A stretch of 64,000 nucleotides of DNA from Mangifera indica (lineage: Eukaryota > Streptophyta > Magnoliopsida > Sapindales > Anacardiaceae). The stretch's first letter is position 1. Each line of letters opens with the position of its first letter. The DNA lies in NCBI RefSeq assembly GCF_011075055.1, contig NC_058138.1, positions 4,422,001-4,486,000 on the forward strand, in the 5' to 3' direction. Made by a program: the position numbers and the translations under genes. Shown piece by piece: positions 12,205 through 24,100 of the stretch. A model generated the notes under the pieces. It saw only the letters and a list, made by a program, of their open reading frames with translations, was not told where the DNA came from and did not search any database.

Positions 12205-14725
12205 TGTAACACCCTTCTTCAAGTATATACCTCTACATGGACTATACCCTGAAGAGACTTTTACAACTTAAACTTTCTATTGAGTATAGTGGAATAAAGA
12301 GCATACTAACAAATGCTTACTCAAAATGCATGCAAAAAAGAGTAATGATATAACTAAAATACTTCAACATTAAATTCATAAACTATCCACACATCTTGTG
12401 CTTGAAAATCCAATAACATAAGTACAGTGCATAACTTAAATAGTTCCGAAATGAAGCAATAATTACACAAGCCCAATATAAATCTGAAAATGATGCCCTT
12501 TAGCCTTGGGCAATGGCCTAAGCTAGATTGTTGGCTCTCTGACATGCCTTGCTACTCACCTCTACCTACAATATTACAAAGGGAATGTGTGAGTGAAAAA
12601 CGTTCAGTAAGTAGGTAATTTCTCAACACTTTGCACACAACATATCTCAAATCTGACATTACATTACTAAATCTTTGTGTGGTTAAAGCGGATGTTTTCC
12701 AACATCTTCCTATGCCCACTCATATTCTTTTGGCACCCTCGTGCCCTACATACATAGGTAATGTCACAAAGATAACTAAGGCTTAAATTGAACTTGACAT
12801 ATATGATGCCCTTGTGAAAACAATCGACACCCTAGATGGTTATTGTCTATGTGCCTCGCACACATGTTAGTCGAACTCTTAGGCTAATTAATTATGTACC
12901 CTGGTCATGTGAGCAAAAATTGATCATAGTCCTTCCCTTACCATACACGTACAACTATGGGATTGCTAACTAGATTACTATCTTTATATGACCTCTACAA
13001 TGGGTGCATGTGTGATGCATTTTGCTAACCACATGAAAAACCAACTAAAATGTCACTCTCTCTTACCATGCACATTTGAACTTAAAATGAGTGGCTAATG
13101 CACCTTGACGTCGAGTGCATGATGTATCTCAAAAGTATCTATCTCTCAGATAACCTTATTGCTTTCACATATATCACCACTTATACACATAACTAGTGAC
13201 TATCTAGGTGTACACAATTTTCCTTATCTTTCTTTATCTCTAACCTAGGTTCAACTTGATTGGGTTTTGTGTCGTCTTTCATATAGTTGGGCACTTTTAT
13301 AATAGTAAGTTATCTTATTTCGCCTTTACTAAGGGCTTTCTTTAATTTTCCATTCTTCACACATAACTAGGGGTAAAATATACTTTATACTTTAGTTACA
13401 TAGACATCCCTTGACCTTGCTTCTCGTGCCTTTCACACGAGCGTCATTCTTTTTAGGGATAAGAGTCCTTCTAATCTTGTTTAACATTGACTTGACATCA
13501 TTTTAACGCTGTTAAAGTGCTTAAGTCATCATTGTCCGTTTCTCCTACATAAGCATCCTTTTAGGAAAACCACATGAGCATGTGTCCCATACCACACCAA
13601 CATGTGTAATTTAACCCTAAGATGAGTGTTCTTTGCATATGATGATTGTTTGTCTACAAGAGAGGTACATGAGCATCCCTATTTGCTTACACGATCGTGT
13701 ATCACAATTTGAAAATATCTAATCTTTCTATTTTGTCAATCTTTGACCAAAATCAAACAAAAAAAGAATACACCATCATTCATGATATATCTCTAAGCAT
13801 CCTAAACATATTTTCTTCAGTAAGAAATATATACACACCTTCAATTTCTCCGATCATGTACAATATCTTCACGAATCCATAAACTTATCACATAGAACAT
13901 ATCCATATAATCCATATATTGTCTTAGCATTCGTTAAACAAACAAACACCCATGAAATTACCCTAAACATAATGTAATAACCATGGAATCATAAAACTCA
14001 TGAATACATACCATATGCTAAACAACAATAATCAACTGATTAGCCAAAGGGGACACCATACTTGTCTTCCAAAGAATGCTTGTCTTCACATGGCTTTGGT
14101 GATCCTAACAAATCCAACCCTTCCTCTTGTTCTTTTTGACCTCCTTCTAAATATCTCTCTTGTTGTTTGGCTGTTGAAAGAATATTGATACAAAATAAAA
14201 TGCATTTGGCCTTGCGCCTATTTTTATTTTGTCAAACATACATGATGAATGGCCATGTGTCTCCCCCACATAAGTATTGCTGCTGTTACTCACTAATGGC
14301 TATTTCTAAAATCGCCATGAAACTAAACCTTATCCAATTTCATATTTGATGAACACATACATGGGCGTGTACTCTTATAGACATGAGCATGCATTCCTCC
14401 ATACTTAATCATTTTCATGTACATGACGCAAAATGACTTTTTTGCCGTTCCAAGGCATGAACGACCATCACCCCCTTGGTGCACAACCGTCCTTACTATA
14501 AAATCAATAACACACAATTCAAATCATATCAATACAAAAGAAAAGAATAAAATGCCTTTGAGCTTACCTATGAGCATTACAAGAGATAATTTGAATTCTA
14601 CAACTTTTTAAAGAATTAAAAGTACATTGGTGATAGAAATACCAATACTATGGTGAGATAACGTTAGTGTCACTACCTTTGATTCAATTCCTCCAGTGTG
14701 CCAAAACTTAACACATTGAGATCAA
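12205..14725 (+). mobile_element. Degenerate LTR-like tract
   Basis: The tract opens with TGTAACACCCTTC, the start style of many plant gypsy LTRs. Its C-rich, CATG- and 'gcatgag'-rich composition differs from the flanking AT-rich DNA and contains no domains. I cannot locate a partner LTR, primer site or target duplication, and the right edge is a guess. It may be a solo LTR or several decayed pieces. Confidence 0.35.
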
Positions 14726-16781
14726 TATACATTTTATAAGGGAAAAGGTTGTAAATAGAGACTTAGAAAGTATATTCCTTATTCATGGCAAAATAACTAA
14801 TGCGTTCAAAATAAAGACTAAATTGATGATCAATATAAGGGAGGTTCAACATAAAAGGATATGATCAATTTGAATTTTTCAAAGAAAAGTTAATTAAATC
14901 CTTTGTATGATGAATTTAAAGGAGGTTTGCTCTTGTTTTTTCCTCTAGAGTCTCAGGGAGGATTTTATTTCAAGAATGTTTACTTCAAAAGTTGGTGGAA
15001 GCTAAACATGCTATTTAGCTTGTTAAATTTGATAGAGGATATCAAGAGTAAGCTAAGTTGTAATAAAAAGAAGGTGAAAAGATACCCCATTAATAATTGA
15101 CATACCTAAAGGACAACTATTGGTTGTTGATAGATGTAACAAACAACATTACAAATTAAAGAATAACTACTCGTTATCCGCTATTGATAGAGCTACCTGT
15201 TGATTCACTAACAAGAGAAATATTTTACACTTCTCTTGTTCAAGATTAAAGAGCGGAGTTTTAACTTCTCTAATCAAGTTGTTTAGAATCATCAATCTTG
15301 TGTTTGTTTAAGAAAGTTTCCATTGTCATAGTCAACCTATACAAAAATAATTGCCTCTATAATGATTAATCATATTTAGAGTTACCGAATCATTCATTTA
15401 CACTAATTAATTAGATGTATTTTGAGTAAAGGAAGTTGCATCAAGTTCAAATGCAAGTTCATAAAAATGATCAAAATCATGTGCATTTTGTAGAACAAAC
15501 TTATGTGAAGTCCCAAAACAAATTCATAGAAGTTAAAGCCGCAAGGCTCATAGCAAACAATGTTCATATTTGATGATAAGTTGGTCTTTAGACCTAGCCA
15601 ACGGACGAGTTATCTTTAGATATCCGTAAAACAAATGTACCGGTAACAAGTTTATGGACTTTTACTCATAAATGTCTCTTTTTTATGGGTTAGGCATACC
15701 TGTGAGTACTTGGAATTATTTTTCATCTATTTTTCTCCTATATTACTCAAAATGCTCATTTTTAGTCCTCCACAACTCCTTCATCTCTCTATACTCACCA
15801 TCACCTTTATTAAAAGGGGTTTCAAAGGAGAAGAGAAGGTTTGAAACCCCATTAATCATTCATCGCTCTTTTAGTCGCTTGTTATTAAAGCGGTTTCAAA
15901 GGAGAAGAAAAGGTTTTTTCTCCATTAGAATTGTCACCTTTAGATTTGGAGGATGCGTAATCGATGGCATTGGCTCTCAGTTTGGCTCTGAGTTCGAAGC
16001 CAACAAATGAACCATAGTGACTTGTATATGAATGGCGATGGAAAAAAGTCTTCTAGCCATGATGGTGGTCGTTTGTAGTGGCACTGTGTTTGGTTGGGCT
16101 TGGTGGTATAGTGTACAAGAAGAGACAAGGCAATATATGTCGATGATTTACACGGATACCAACGAGTGCATCCGTACCTATTAAGTTATTTTTATTAATT
16201 ATTTAAATCAACCTGTTTTAGACTCTTACTTGTTTTTATCCAACTCATACACATGTTTACTAGGTCTATTGTTACCTTTCTAAAAAGGGAACTATTCTTC
16301 ATCTTAAATATTTTTTAATAAATAAAAGCTTTAAATTCTACTTTTTTTTGGTTGAGAAAATTAGTGCTGAAAAGAATTTAAACTAGTTGTAGAAATCTCA
16401 TTAAATCAGAAGCAATGAAAAATTACACGACTAGGGCAGTTTGACAGATGTTGAGGACTCTTTCTGTCAAAGTCAATGGCCTATACTACATGGATTTTGA
16501 TTCTTTTGAGCATAACAAAATTGAAAAAAAAGAAACAAGCAAATGATGAGATTTGGAATGACAAATATATAAATTAAAATAATAATATATATCTAAGCGT
16601 GCTTGTGGTTGGTAAATTAATCATGAATTTTATATTGCATTTTTATCGTTTAAAACTTTTTTACAACATAAAAACTAGTCATTCTCTCTTCTAGACGCCT
16701 TTATTTTTTTTAATTAAAATTTATAAATAAAAAATTTATACATAAATTTTTTGTCACGTTTTAACAAATTATTATCTTTAA

Positions 16782-16785
<4 letters not shown>
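14726..16785. other. Intergenic spacer
   Basis: No gene supported. The frame at 15672-16010 (112 codons) has no recognisable domain. Two imperfect direct repeats, 'ggtttcaaaggagaag', sit at about 15819 and 15892. Confidence 0.5.

Positions 16786-16851
<66 letters not shown>
16786..16851. repeat. (AT)n microsatellite, about 33 units
   Basis: An uninterrupted alternating A/T dinucleotide run of about 66 bp. It is likely length-polymorphic. Confidence 0.95.
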
Positions 16852-16856
<5 letters not shown>

Positions 16857-17484
16857 TAACCTTTATTTGATATTTTTATTTGTCTACAGAGCTAAATTAC
16901 TAATAGTAATTGACGCTTGAAATTAGTAACTCTACATCCATTATACGAGAACATGAGAAAATTACATAGACAAGAAAAATTTTTAACGTAATTTGATTTG
17001 TTGTTCGAGAATTAACATTTATGACTATTTCATTTAACTTTGAAAAAAGTGTTTTGACAAAGTTTACATTGTGATTATATAAAGAATGTCCTGAAGAGAA
17101 CATAAATAACTAAAGAGATCTTTAATAGAAGTTTTATGTTTTTACGGGGGATTCTATAATTATCTTCGGATACCTCTTGGATGTTAATCCTAAACGTTTG
17201 GTCCCTTTTTCTCTATATAATATTTTATAGTTATAAGATGAAAAGCAATGCTTACAGTATTGATTGACTGTAATATGATAATAAGTTATTATTTTCCCAC
17301 TTAAACACGAGATAAGGATACAAGGTGATTTGGAAGGTTGTCATCTATAATCAAGAGACTTTTACCTGCATATTGGGTTGTTGATCGTTATTCTTATAAC
17401 TTATTACTTTATTATTAAATGTCATTTTATAAATGAGGTAAAATATGAATTTTACTGCATAACAATAATAAATTATGACATTAA
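16852..17484. other. AT-rich intergenic spacer
   Basis: Nothing recognisable between the microsatellite and the MITE. Confidence 0.5.
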
Positions 17485-17975
17485 AGGTGTGTTTGGTTTG
17501 GTTAATTTTTTATTATCAAAATTAAAAAATTATTCTGAAGATAAATTAACTAGAAGATTACTGGTATAAATTACTACTATGATTGATAAAATTTGGTAAA
17601 AATTAATAGATAAAAATAATTATTGTGTTTGGTTAGAGGTAATTATAAATACTAGTATATTATTTTCTTATGTATAATTATTCTAAAATATTTTTTATGT
17701 TACTTATGATATTAATTGAAAATAAGGTTATGTTTCTCTTAAAAAAAATTAATAAATAAAAATATAATTATAATAAAATAAAAATTACCTAGGTAATTTT
17801 AAATACTTAAGATGAAGGTGATAATATGATTACAACTTATTTTACTTACTTTATAACAATTGGTAATAGAAGATTACCGAAATTATTTATTATTTATAAA
17901 TCCGACAAACTAATTTAACTGATAAAATATAGATTATCAAAATAATATTTTTTTTACCCTCCATCAAAGCTCCCC
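17485..17975 (+). mobile_element. PIF/Harbinger (Tourist)-type MITE
   Basis: The left terminus AGGTGTGTTTGGTTTGG and the right terminus (inverse form GGGGAGCTTTGATGG) are imperfect inverted repeats flanked by TAA at 17482-17484 and 17976-17978. A TAA target duplication with a GTGTTTGG-rich terminus is typical of PIF/Harbinger MITEs. The 491-bp interior is AT-rich, non-coding, and shared with copies at 5105-5545 and 61141-62735. Confidence 0.7.
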
Positions 17976-17978
17976 TAA

Positions 17979-19055
17979 TAGTATATTTCAATAAATTTCA
18001 CCTAATACAAAATAATCAATAAAATAGGAAAGATATATAATAGCAAGTTATTATTTAAAATTATTTTTAGCAAATATATAACTTACAAAATTCATGATAA
18101 AATAAATAAATAGAAAAACTAAGTGATTATAAAAGGATTGATGACTGTGAAATCTAATTAAGCATATTATTAAATTCTTTAACAATGATTGATAATTAAA
18201 ATAACACAGGATGCTGTTATTACTAAATTAATGATTCAATAAAACTATGCTCAATTTATATTAGATGTGTGCTATCATATGATTGAACAATTTTGAATTA
18301 AGATAAAATAACATCCAATCATGTGATGACATACATAAATATGTACTTATCTGTATACTCAAAGTGGGTATACTCATTCAAAAAGTTGTCTTGCTCCTAG
18401 TGTTCTCCATTTGACGTTTCAATCTAGCATCAAAATATATACTTTTGAATTTAGGATTAGATTTAAGTCAAGTCAAATCTGAACAAAAGAAATTTGAGTT
18501 CAACTGAAAATCAAAACAATCAACTCGAGTTAGAGTTTAACTTACTCAAGCTAGTGGTGAGTTTGTTGGAGAAGTAATTGGAGAATAAAAAGAAGATCGT
18601 TGGAGATAAAAAAGACAAAAAAGGTCAAAAAGGAAGAAAAATCATTGGAAAAGATAATTTTATTAGTGATTTTATGACAACCTGATTGAGTTGGGTTAAC
18701 CTAACTCGAACTTGAGATAGGGCAACCTCTATTCTAGTTTAATTCGTTTGAGCCTAACACTCCATTCAAATTAGCTATAAGTTCCACCCATACTTTTTAT
18801 GACAAGTTAGCACACTTTTGACTTTAATTTATATTTGAATGTGATAAAGGACGAAGAAACTAGTTTTAAAACTAAATAACATTACTCTTTCTCTCCGCAT
18901 CGAAAACAAGATGCCTCCATGTCTTACTGACTATACAAGACAGCAATGATCCGTATCCATGCCTCCAATCACCTTCTTCACACAAAAAGAATTTAACATA
19001 TCTAAAGTGAGAAAAACTATTTCCTTATGCTTTGGAAAATAATATAGAATATTTG
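17979..19055. other. Intergenic spacer
   Basis: No gene seen. The sequence is AT-rich, with degenerate 'aactcgagttagagtt' type sequence at 18440-18760. Confidence 0.5.
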
Positions 19056-19200
19056 GGCCCAATAACTATGTCCCACCCAAGGTTTGATGAAATGACAAAT
19101 TTTCATGCTTTAAGTTTCAAAGTATTAAATTTTCACCTATCATCCATTTTTGTTATTGTTAATAAACCTGTTAGGTTTTTCTAAAAATGATTGTTTTAAC
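19056..19200 (+). mobile_element. Diverged arm of the MULE-like repeat family
   Basis: The start 'ggcccaataactatgtccca' and the following 'cccaaggtttgatgaaat' align with the terminal arm of the MULE-like elements at 29520, 30352 and 31414. No opposite arm was found, so this is a fragment. Confidence 0.45.
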
Positions 19201-19626
19201 CTTTTATTAAAATTACAAAACAATCATTAACACTTAATTTAAAATCTTTATCAGTTTAAAAAATTATTATTTAAACTCTTAAAAAATATCAAAATTCTAA
19301 CAAATTTTTAGTGTTGCATTTTTTGTCAGTTCTTTAGGGTGCCATTGTCATTGGGTTTATTAAAATTTTAAAAATACCTGTAATTTTTTTGATTTCCAAA
19401 ACCCATATGAAAGGTTTGATGAATATCTCTAATATTTTAAAAAATTATAGCTTGTCCCTTAAACATTTAAAAAAAGAAAATAGAAAAAAAGGGAAAAGAA
19501 AAAAAAAAAAAAGAGACAAAATGAGTCATATGCAGAATAATTTCTATGCAGAATTAATTGATGTAGTGTAGCTTTAAAGCAAATACCCATATGATCTAGA
19601 ATTTGAGAAAATGATTTCTAGCGTGC

Positions 19627-19733
<107 letters not shown>

Positions 19734-19737
19734 GGAG

Positions 19738-20850
19738 GATTGGTTCAAGCTTGGATTGAATTGATGATGGCAAGCGTGAGTTCAAACTCATTCAAGATGG
19801 TGCACAATATCACCAAAAGGTACTCAGTAACATTAACAATATTGTCGCATGGGTAGAAAGTGTCACGAATGTGATGAATGGTGTTGTGAGATGGATAAAT
19901 AAGTTGATCTCAAGCCAAACTATCAAACTAATATTCTAGCTCAAGATTGGCTTGTTTGAGTTGAAAGGTGAATTTTAGTGGAACCAACTTGGATCGGATA
20001 GAAGCAATAATGCCTAACTTAACCCAAACTCGTTTGAGTTGAGTGTTGTATTCGAGTTGAGCCAACTTGGATAGAATATAATCCATAATGCCCAACTTAA
20101 GGATAGACAAATGAGTCAAAATTGAGCTAAACTATTAAGCCTAAGATCGACTTGTTTGAGTTGAGCAGTGGATTTGCGTTAAGCCAACTCAAATTGTTTC
20201 AAATCCATAATGCCCAACTTAGCTGAAGCTTGTTTGAGCTAAACGATGGATTTGAATGGAGCCAACTCGGTTTAAATCTAATCTATAATACCCAACTTAA
20301 CTCAAGCTCATTCGAATTGGTACATAGTATTACTAGAGAGTTATTAGCAAAGTGAAAGGTAGATTTGAGACAAACCAACTAGGATTGGACTGAATCCATA
20401 ATGCCTAACTTAGCTCAAACTTGTTTGAGTTGAGTGTTGGATTTAAGCTAAACCAACTCGGATAAAATATAATCCATGATAACTTAGGGATGGACAAACA
20501 AATCGATTTTGAGCCAAACTATCGAGCTAAACCTCTAGCTTGAGATTGATTTGTTTCAGTTGAGTGGTGGATTTAAACTAAGTCAACTCGGATTGGATCG
20601 AATTTATAATAACTAACTTAGCTCAAGGTCATTTGTATTAATATATAGTATTACTAGAGGGTTGTCAACAAGGCGAACAATATTGTGAGAAGGGTAAACA
20701 ACATTAATGACGAAATAAATGGTGTCATAAGATAGATAAACAAATCAATCTCGAGTTAAACTACCAAACTAGAACTTTAATTTGAGATTAGCTTGTTTAA
20801 AGCAAGTAATGAATTCAAATTGAGCCAACTAATGATTGGAGCCACCCCAT
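19738..20850. repeat. Degenerate tandem array, unit about 200 bp
   Basis: A marker such as 'tgcccaactta' recurs at about 20011, 20211, 20402 and 20611, a spacing of 191-209 bp. Extra half-unit copies lie at 20089 and 20289 (78 bp after each main copy). Each unit carries 'cttgtttgagttgag', 'ggattt' and 'agccaactcgg'. A longer block at 19826-19975 reappears diverged at about 20670-20805. The array ends about 320 bp before the ABCG start codon. It is non-coding. Confidence 0.75.
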
Positions 20851-21171
20851 GAAACAAAAAATATCTATATATATATATATTGGGTTAGTAAAATAAGATA
20901 TTTTATCAGGGTAAGGATTATTTTTCTCCAATTGACTTTCTATTTATTCTTCTCAATAGTATTTGCAAGTATTTCAGTGTATGCATGCAACATATTTTTC
21001 TTCAAAAAGCCGAGAAATTTTCCAAGTAAGATATACCTTGGGCTGGTTTTGTACACTGTTCGATCATTCCTAATGATTCCTTTGTCACAGTTATCAGTTA
21101 ACGACTAACATTATTTATGTTAATAGTTACAACAATTCCAATTCACTCTTCAGCTTGTGGGCAGTTCAGAA

Positions 21172-24100
21172 ATGTCTCTGGGGATAGAGATGGACGATCA
21201 TGACAATGAATACGCCTCGCAGTGGGCTGCAGTTGAGAGATTACCAACTACTGACAGGTTAAGATTATCTTTGTTTGATGAAGATGGTGACAGAAACTCA
21301 GTTCATGAACATAAAGCTGCGAAGAAGCTGGTTGATGTTACCAAGCTTGAAGCTCCTGAACGTCACCAACTCATAGAAAAACTCCTCAAACATATTGAGA
21401 ATGATAACCTCCGGTTACTGAGGAAAATCAGAGAGAGAATTGATAAGTAAGTGGTCTTGTTGATTTTTCCATTGTTAACTTCACTGTAGAGAGTATGGCA
21501 AATATGTATAATTTTTTTCAATTCTTGTCAGTTTCACTGTTTTTTGTACCAGCTAGATCAGCTGATTATGGATATAGATACGTTAGATGCTAAAAATCCC
21601 TCGTCTAATAGGATTTGAGAGCCTTGGATCAATATAAATTTATTGTCCCCCTCGCAAAGCCGTAAGACCAAAGAAGTCCAAAACAGATAGTACCTACTTT
21701 AGTGGCTGTCATGTGGAAAGAGCACCTGGCATCGTCCCACAGATGGGGCCACTATTATCTGCTTTGGCCATCGTTGGCCAAGGCCCTTGACTCCTTGAAC
21801 GATGTAAATACATATATTAGAAAATTGTTTGATGCATGAGATTGAGATTGATATCCTATTTTGGATTGATTTGTGCAGAGTTGGAATAAAATTGCCCACA
21901 GTAGAAGTGAGATACAAGAACTTGTGTGTGGAAGCTGAATGTGAAGTAGTTTATGGAAAGCCTTTGCCTACAATATGGAATTCTATTGAAAGCATGATTC
22001 CTGTAAGTCTATTGAAACTGTGTTTTACAGAGTTCAAATGTTCTAAATATCTTGAAAATTTTATAGATACAATGTTGCAGCGAAGTATATCTACTTAGTT
22101 AGATTTGAACTATTTAGACTAAATCTTATCGACCTTGTCATATAGGACTTTTCAAAGCTATTGGGTTCAAATTCACGCCAAGCCAAAATAAGCATTGTTA
22201 AAGATGTTAGTGGCATCATAAAGCCTAGAAGGTAAGCTATACATACTTTCTTTGAGTAAGGTAAATTGCATTTTCAGTTGACTAAATTGGGTTGCTTGAT
22301 CTTTTTGCAGGATGACATTATTGCTGGGTCCTCCGGGATGTGGGAAGACTTCCCTTTTAAAGGCTCTCTCAGGAAATCAGAAGAATTCTCTCAAGGTGAC
22401 ATTCTTTTATGATGTCTTGCTAAATAAGTGGAATTTTTCTTTTCAATTTCCAACTGATATGATTGACCGGTTACCGATTCTCAACCAGGAGAAGAAATTG
22501 ATATTATCTTCGTTCATAAGTTTCAATGGGCTGAAAGTTTTCAGGTTTAGAAAGCGTTCTAATCACTTTTGTTGTTTTCCCTTTCAAATTTTGTTCAATA
22601 GGTCACAGGGGAGGTTTCTTACAATGGATACAAATTAGAAGAATTTGTACCACAGAAAACATCTGCATATGTAAGTCAAAACGATGTTCACATCTCTGAG
22701 ATGACCGCAAGGGAAACTCTTGATTTTTCTGCTCGTTGTCAAGGTGTGGGAACCCGAGCAGGTATGTTTCCTTGAATTCAACATTGTGTTAAACTTGAAT
22801 ATAACACTCAATGTAGCAGTAAAAAGTGTAATGTTTGCTTCTGCCTATGAAGAACTTTTGTCAGAAATCAGTAGACGGGAGAAGAGTGCAGGAATTGTCC
22901 CGGATCCAGACATAGATACATATATGAAGGTATATAAACTTTGCCAATAATGTCCTTTTTCCTCCATGCTGTGTGCTTATGCATTGCAAAGCTGATAAAT
23001 ATAGTTTGTTTTTACAGGCAATCTCTGTCAAAGGCCTAAGAGAAAACCTTCAAACTGATTACACGTTGAAAGTAATTTTCATTAGTAGAGCTGAAATAAT
23101 TTTTCCTTTTCACATTCATGAAATGCTTTATCAGTTTACACGCGAATTATTTCCTTTGCTTCTCAGATTCTTGGACTTGATATATGTGCCGAATCAATGG
23201 TGGGAGATGCTTTGAGAAGAGGCATTTCTGGAGGTCAGAGAAAAAGACTGACAACAGGTACTAAGGCCAAGATCAGTGTTAGTTATACGAAGAATGTTTT
23301 CTCAATTTTGGTTTAAACTTTAACCAAGGAATTGTATTCTAATTATGCAGGGGAGATCATAGTTGGTCCCATAAACGCTTTGTTCATGGATGAAATAACA
23401 AATGGCTTAGACATTTCTACCACATTTCAGATTGTTGTTTGTCTTCAACAATTGGCACATATCAATGATGCTACCATACTGGTTTCACTTCTTCAACCGT
23501 CACCTGAAACCTTTGATCTCTTTGATGACATTATACTAATGGCAGAAGGAAAGATTGTGTATCATGGTCCACGTGAAAGTGTTCTAGGATTTTTTGAGGG
23601 CTGTGGGTTCAGGTGTCCCGAAAGAAAAGCGGTTGCTGACTTTCTCCAGGAGGTAAGTCCATTGCAACTTCCAATCTATTTCTTTTGCATTCTCACATTC
23701 TAGTACTTCAACTTTCACTAATGCAGGTCATATCAAGAAAAGATCAAGAACAGTATTGGTTCCACACTGAAATTCCCCACAATTATATTTCAGTGGATAA
23801 TTTCTCTAGGAAATTTAAGCAATCTCCTCTCGGCGAGGAGCTTGATGAAGATCTCTCTGTACCATATGATAAAACTAAAAGCCACAAGGCTGCTATTTCC
23901 TTCACTGTGTATTCTCTTTCGAGATGGGAACTATTTAGAGCTTGCTTGTCCAGGGAGTTTCTCCTCATGAAGAGAAATTCTTTCATCTATGTGTTTAAAA
24001 TAAGCCAGGTTATCATTTGCTACTTCTGCAGTCTTCCAAAACCTTACTAGTGAAAAGTATTTGGTCATTTAAGTCAATTTAGCCTACTTTTTCTGTATGC

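Noticed and set aside
15672..16010. 112-codon open frame
   Set aside because: No recognisable domain, no splice or promoter context, and repeated 'ggtttcaaaggagaag' phrases suggest repeat-derived DNA.
21157..21171. Five-codon upstream extension of the ABCG gene from a GTG
   Set aside because: Plant nuclear genes start at ATG; the first in-frame ATG is at 21172 and the stretch before it is better read as 5' UTR or as sequence after an upstream splice acceptor.
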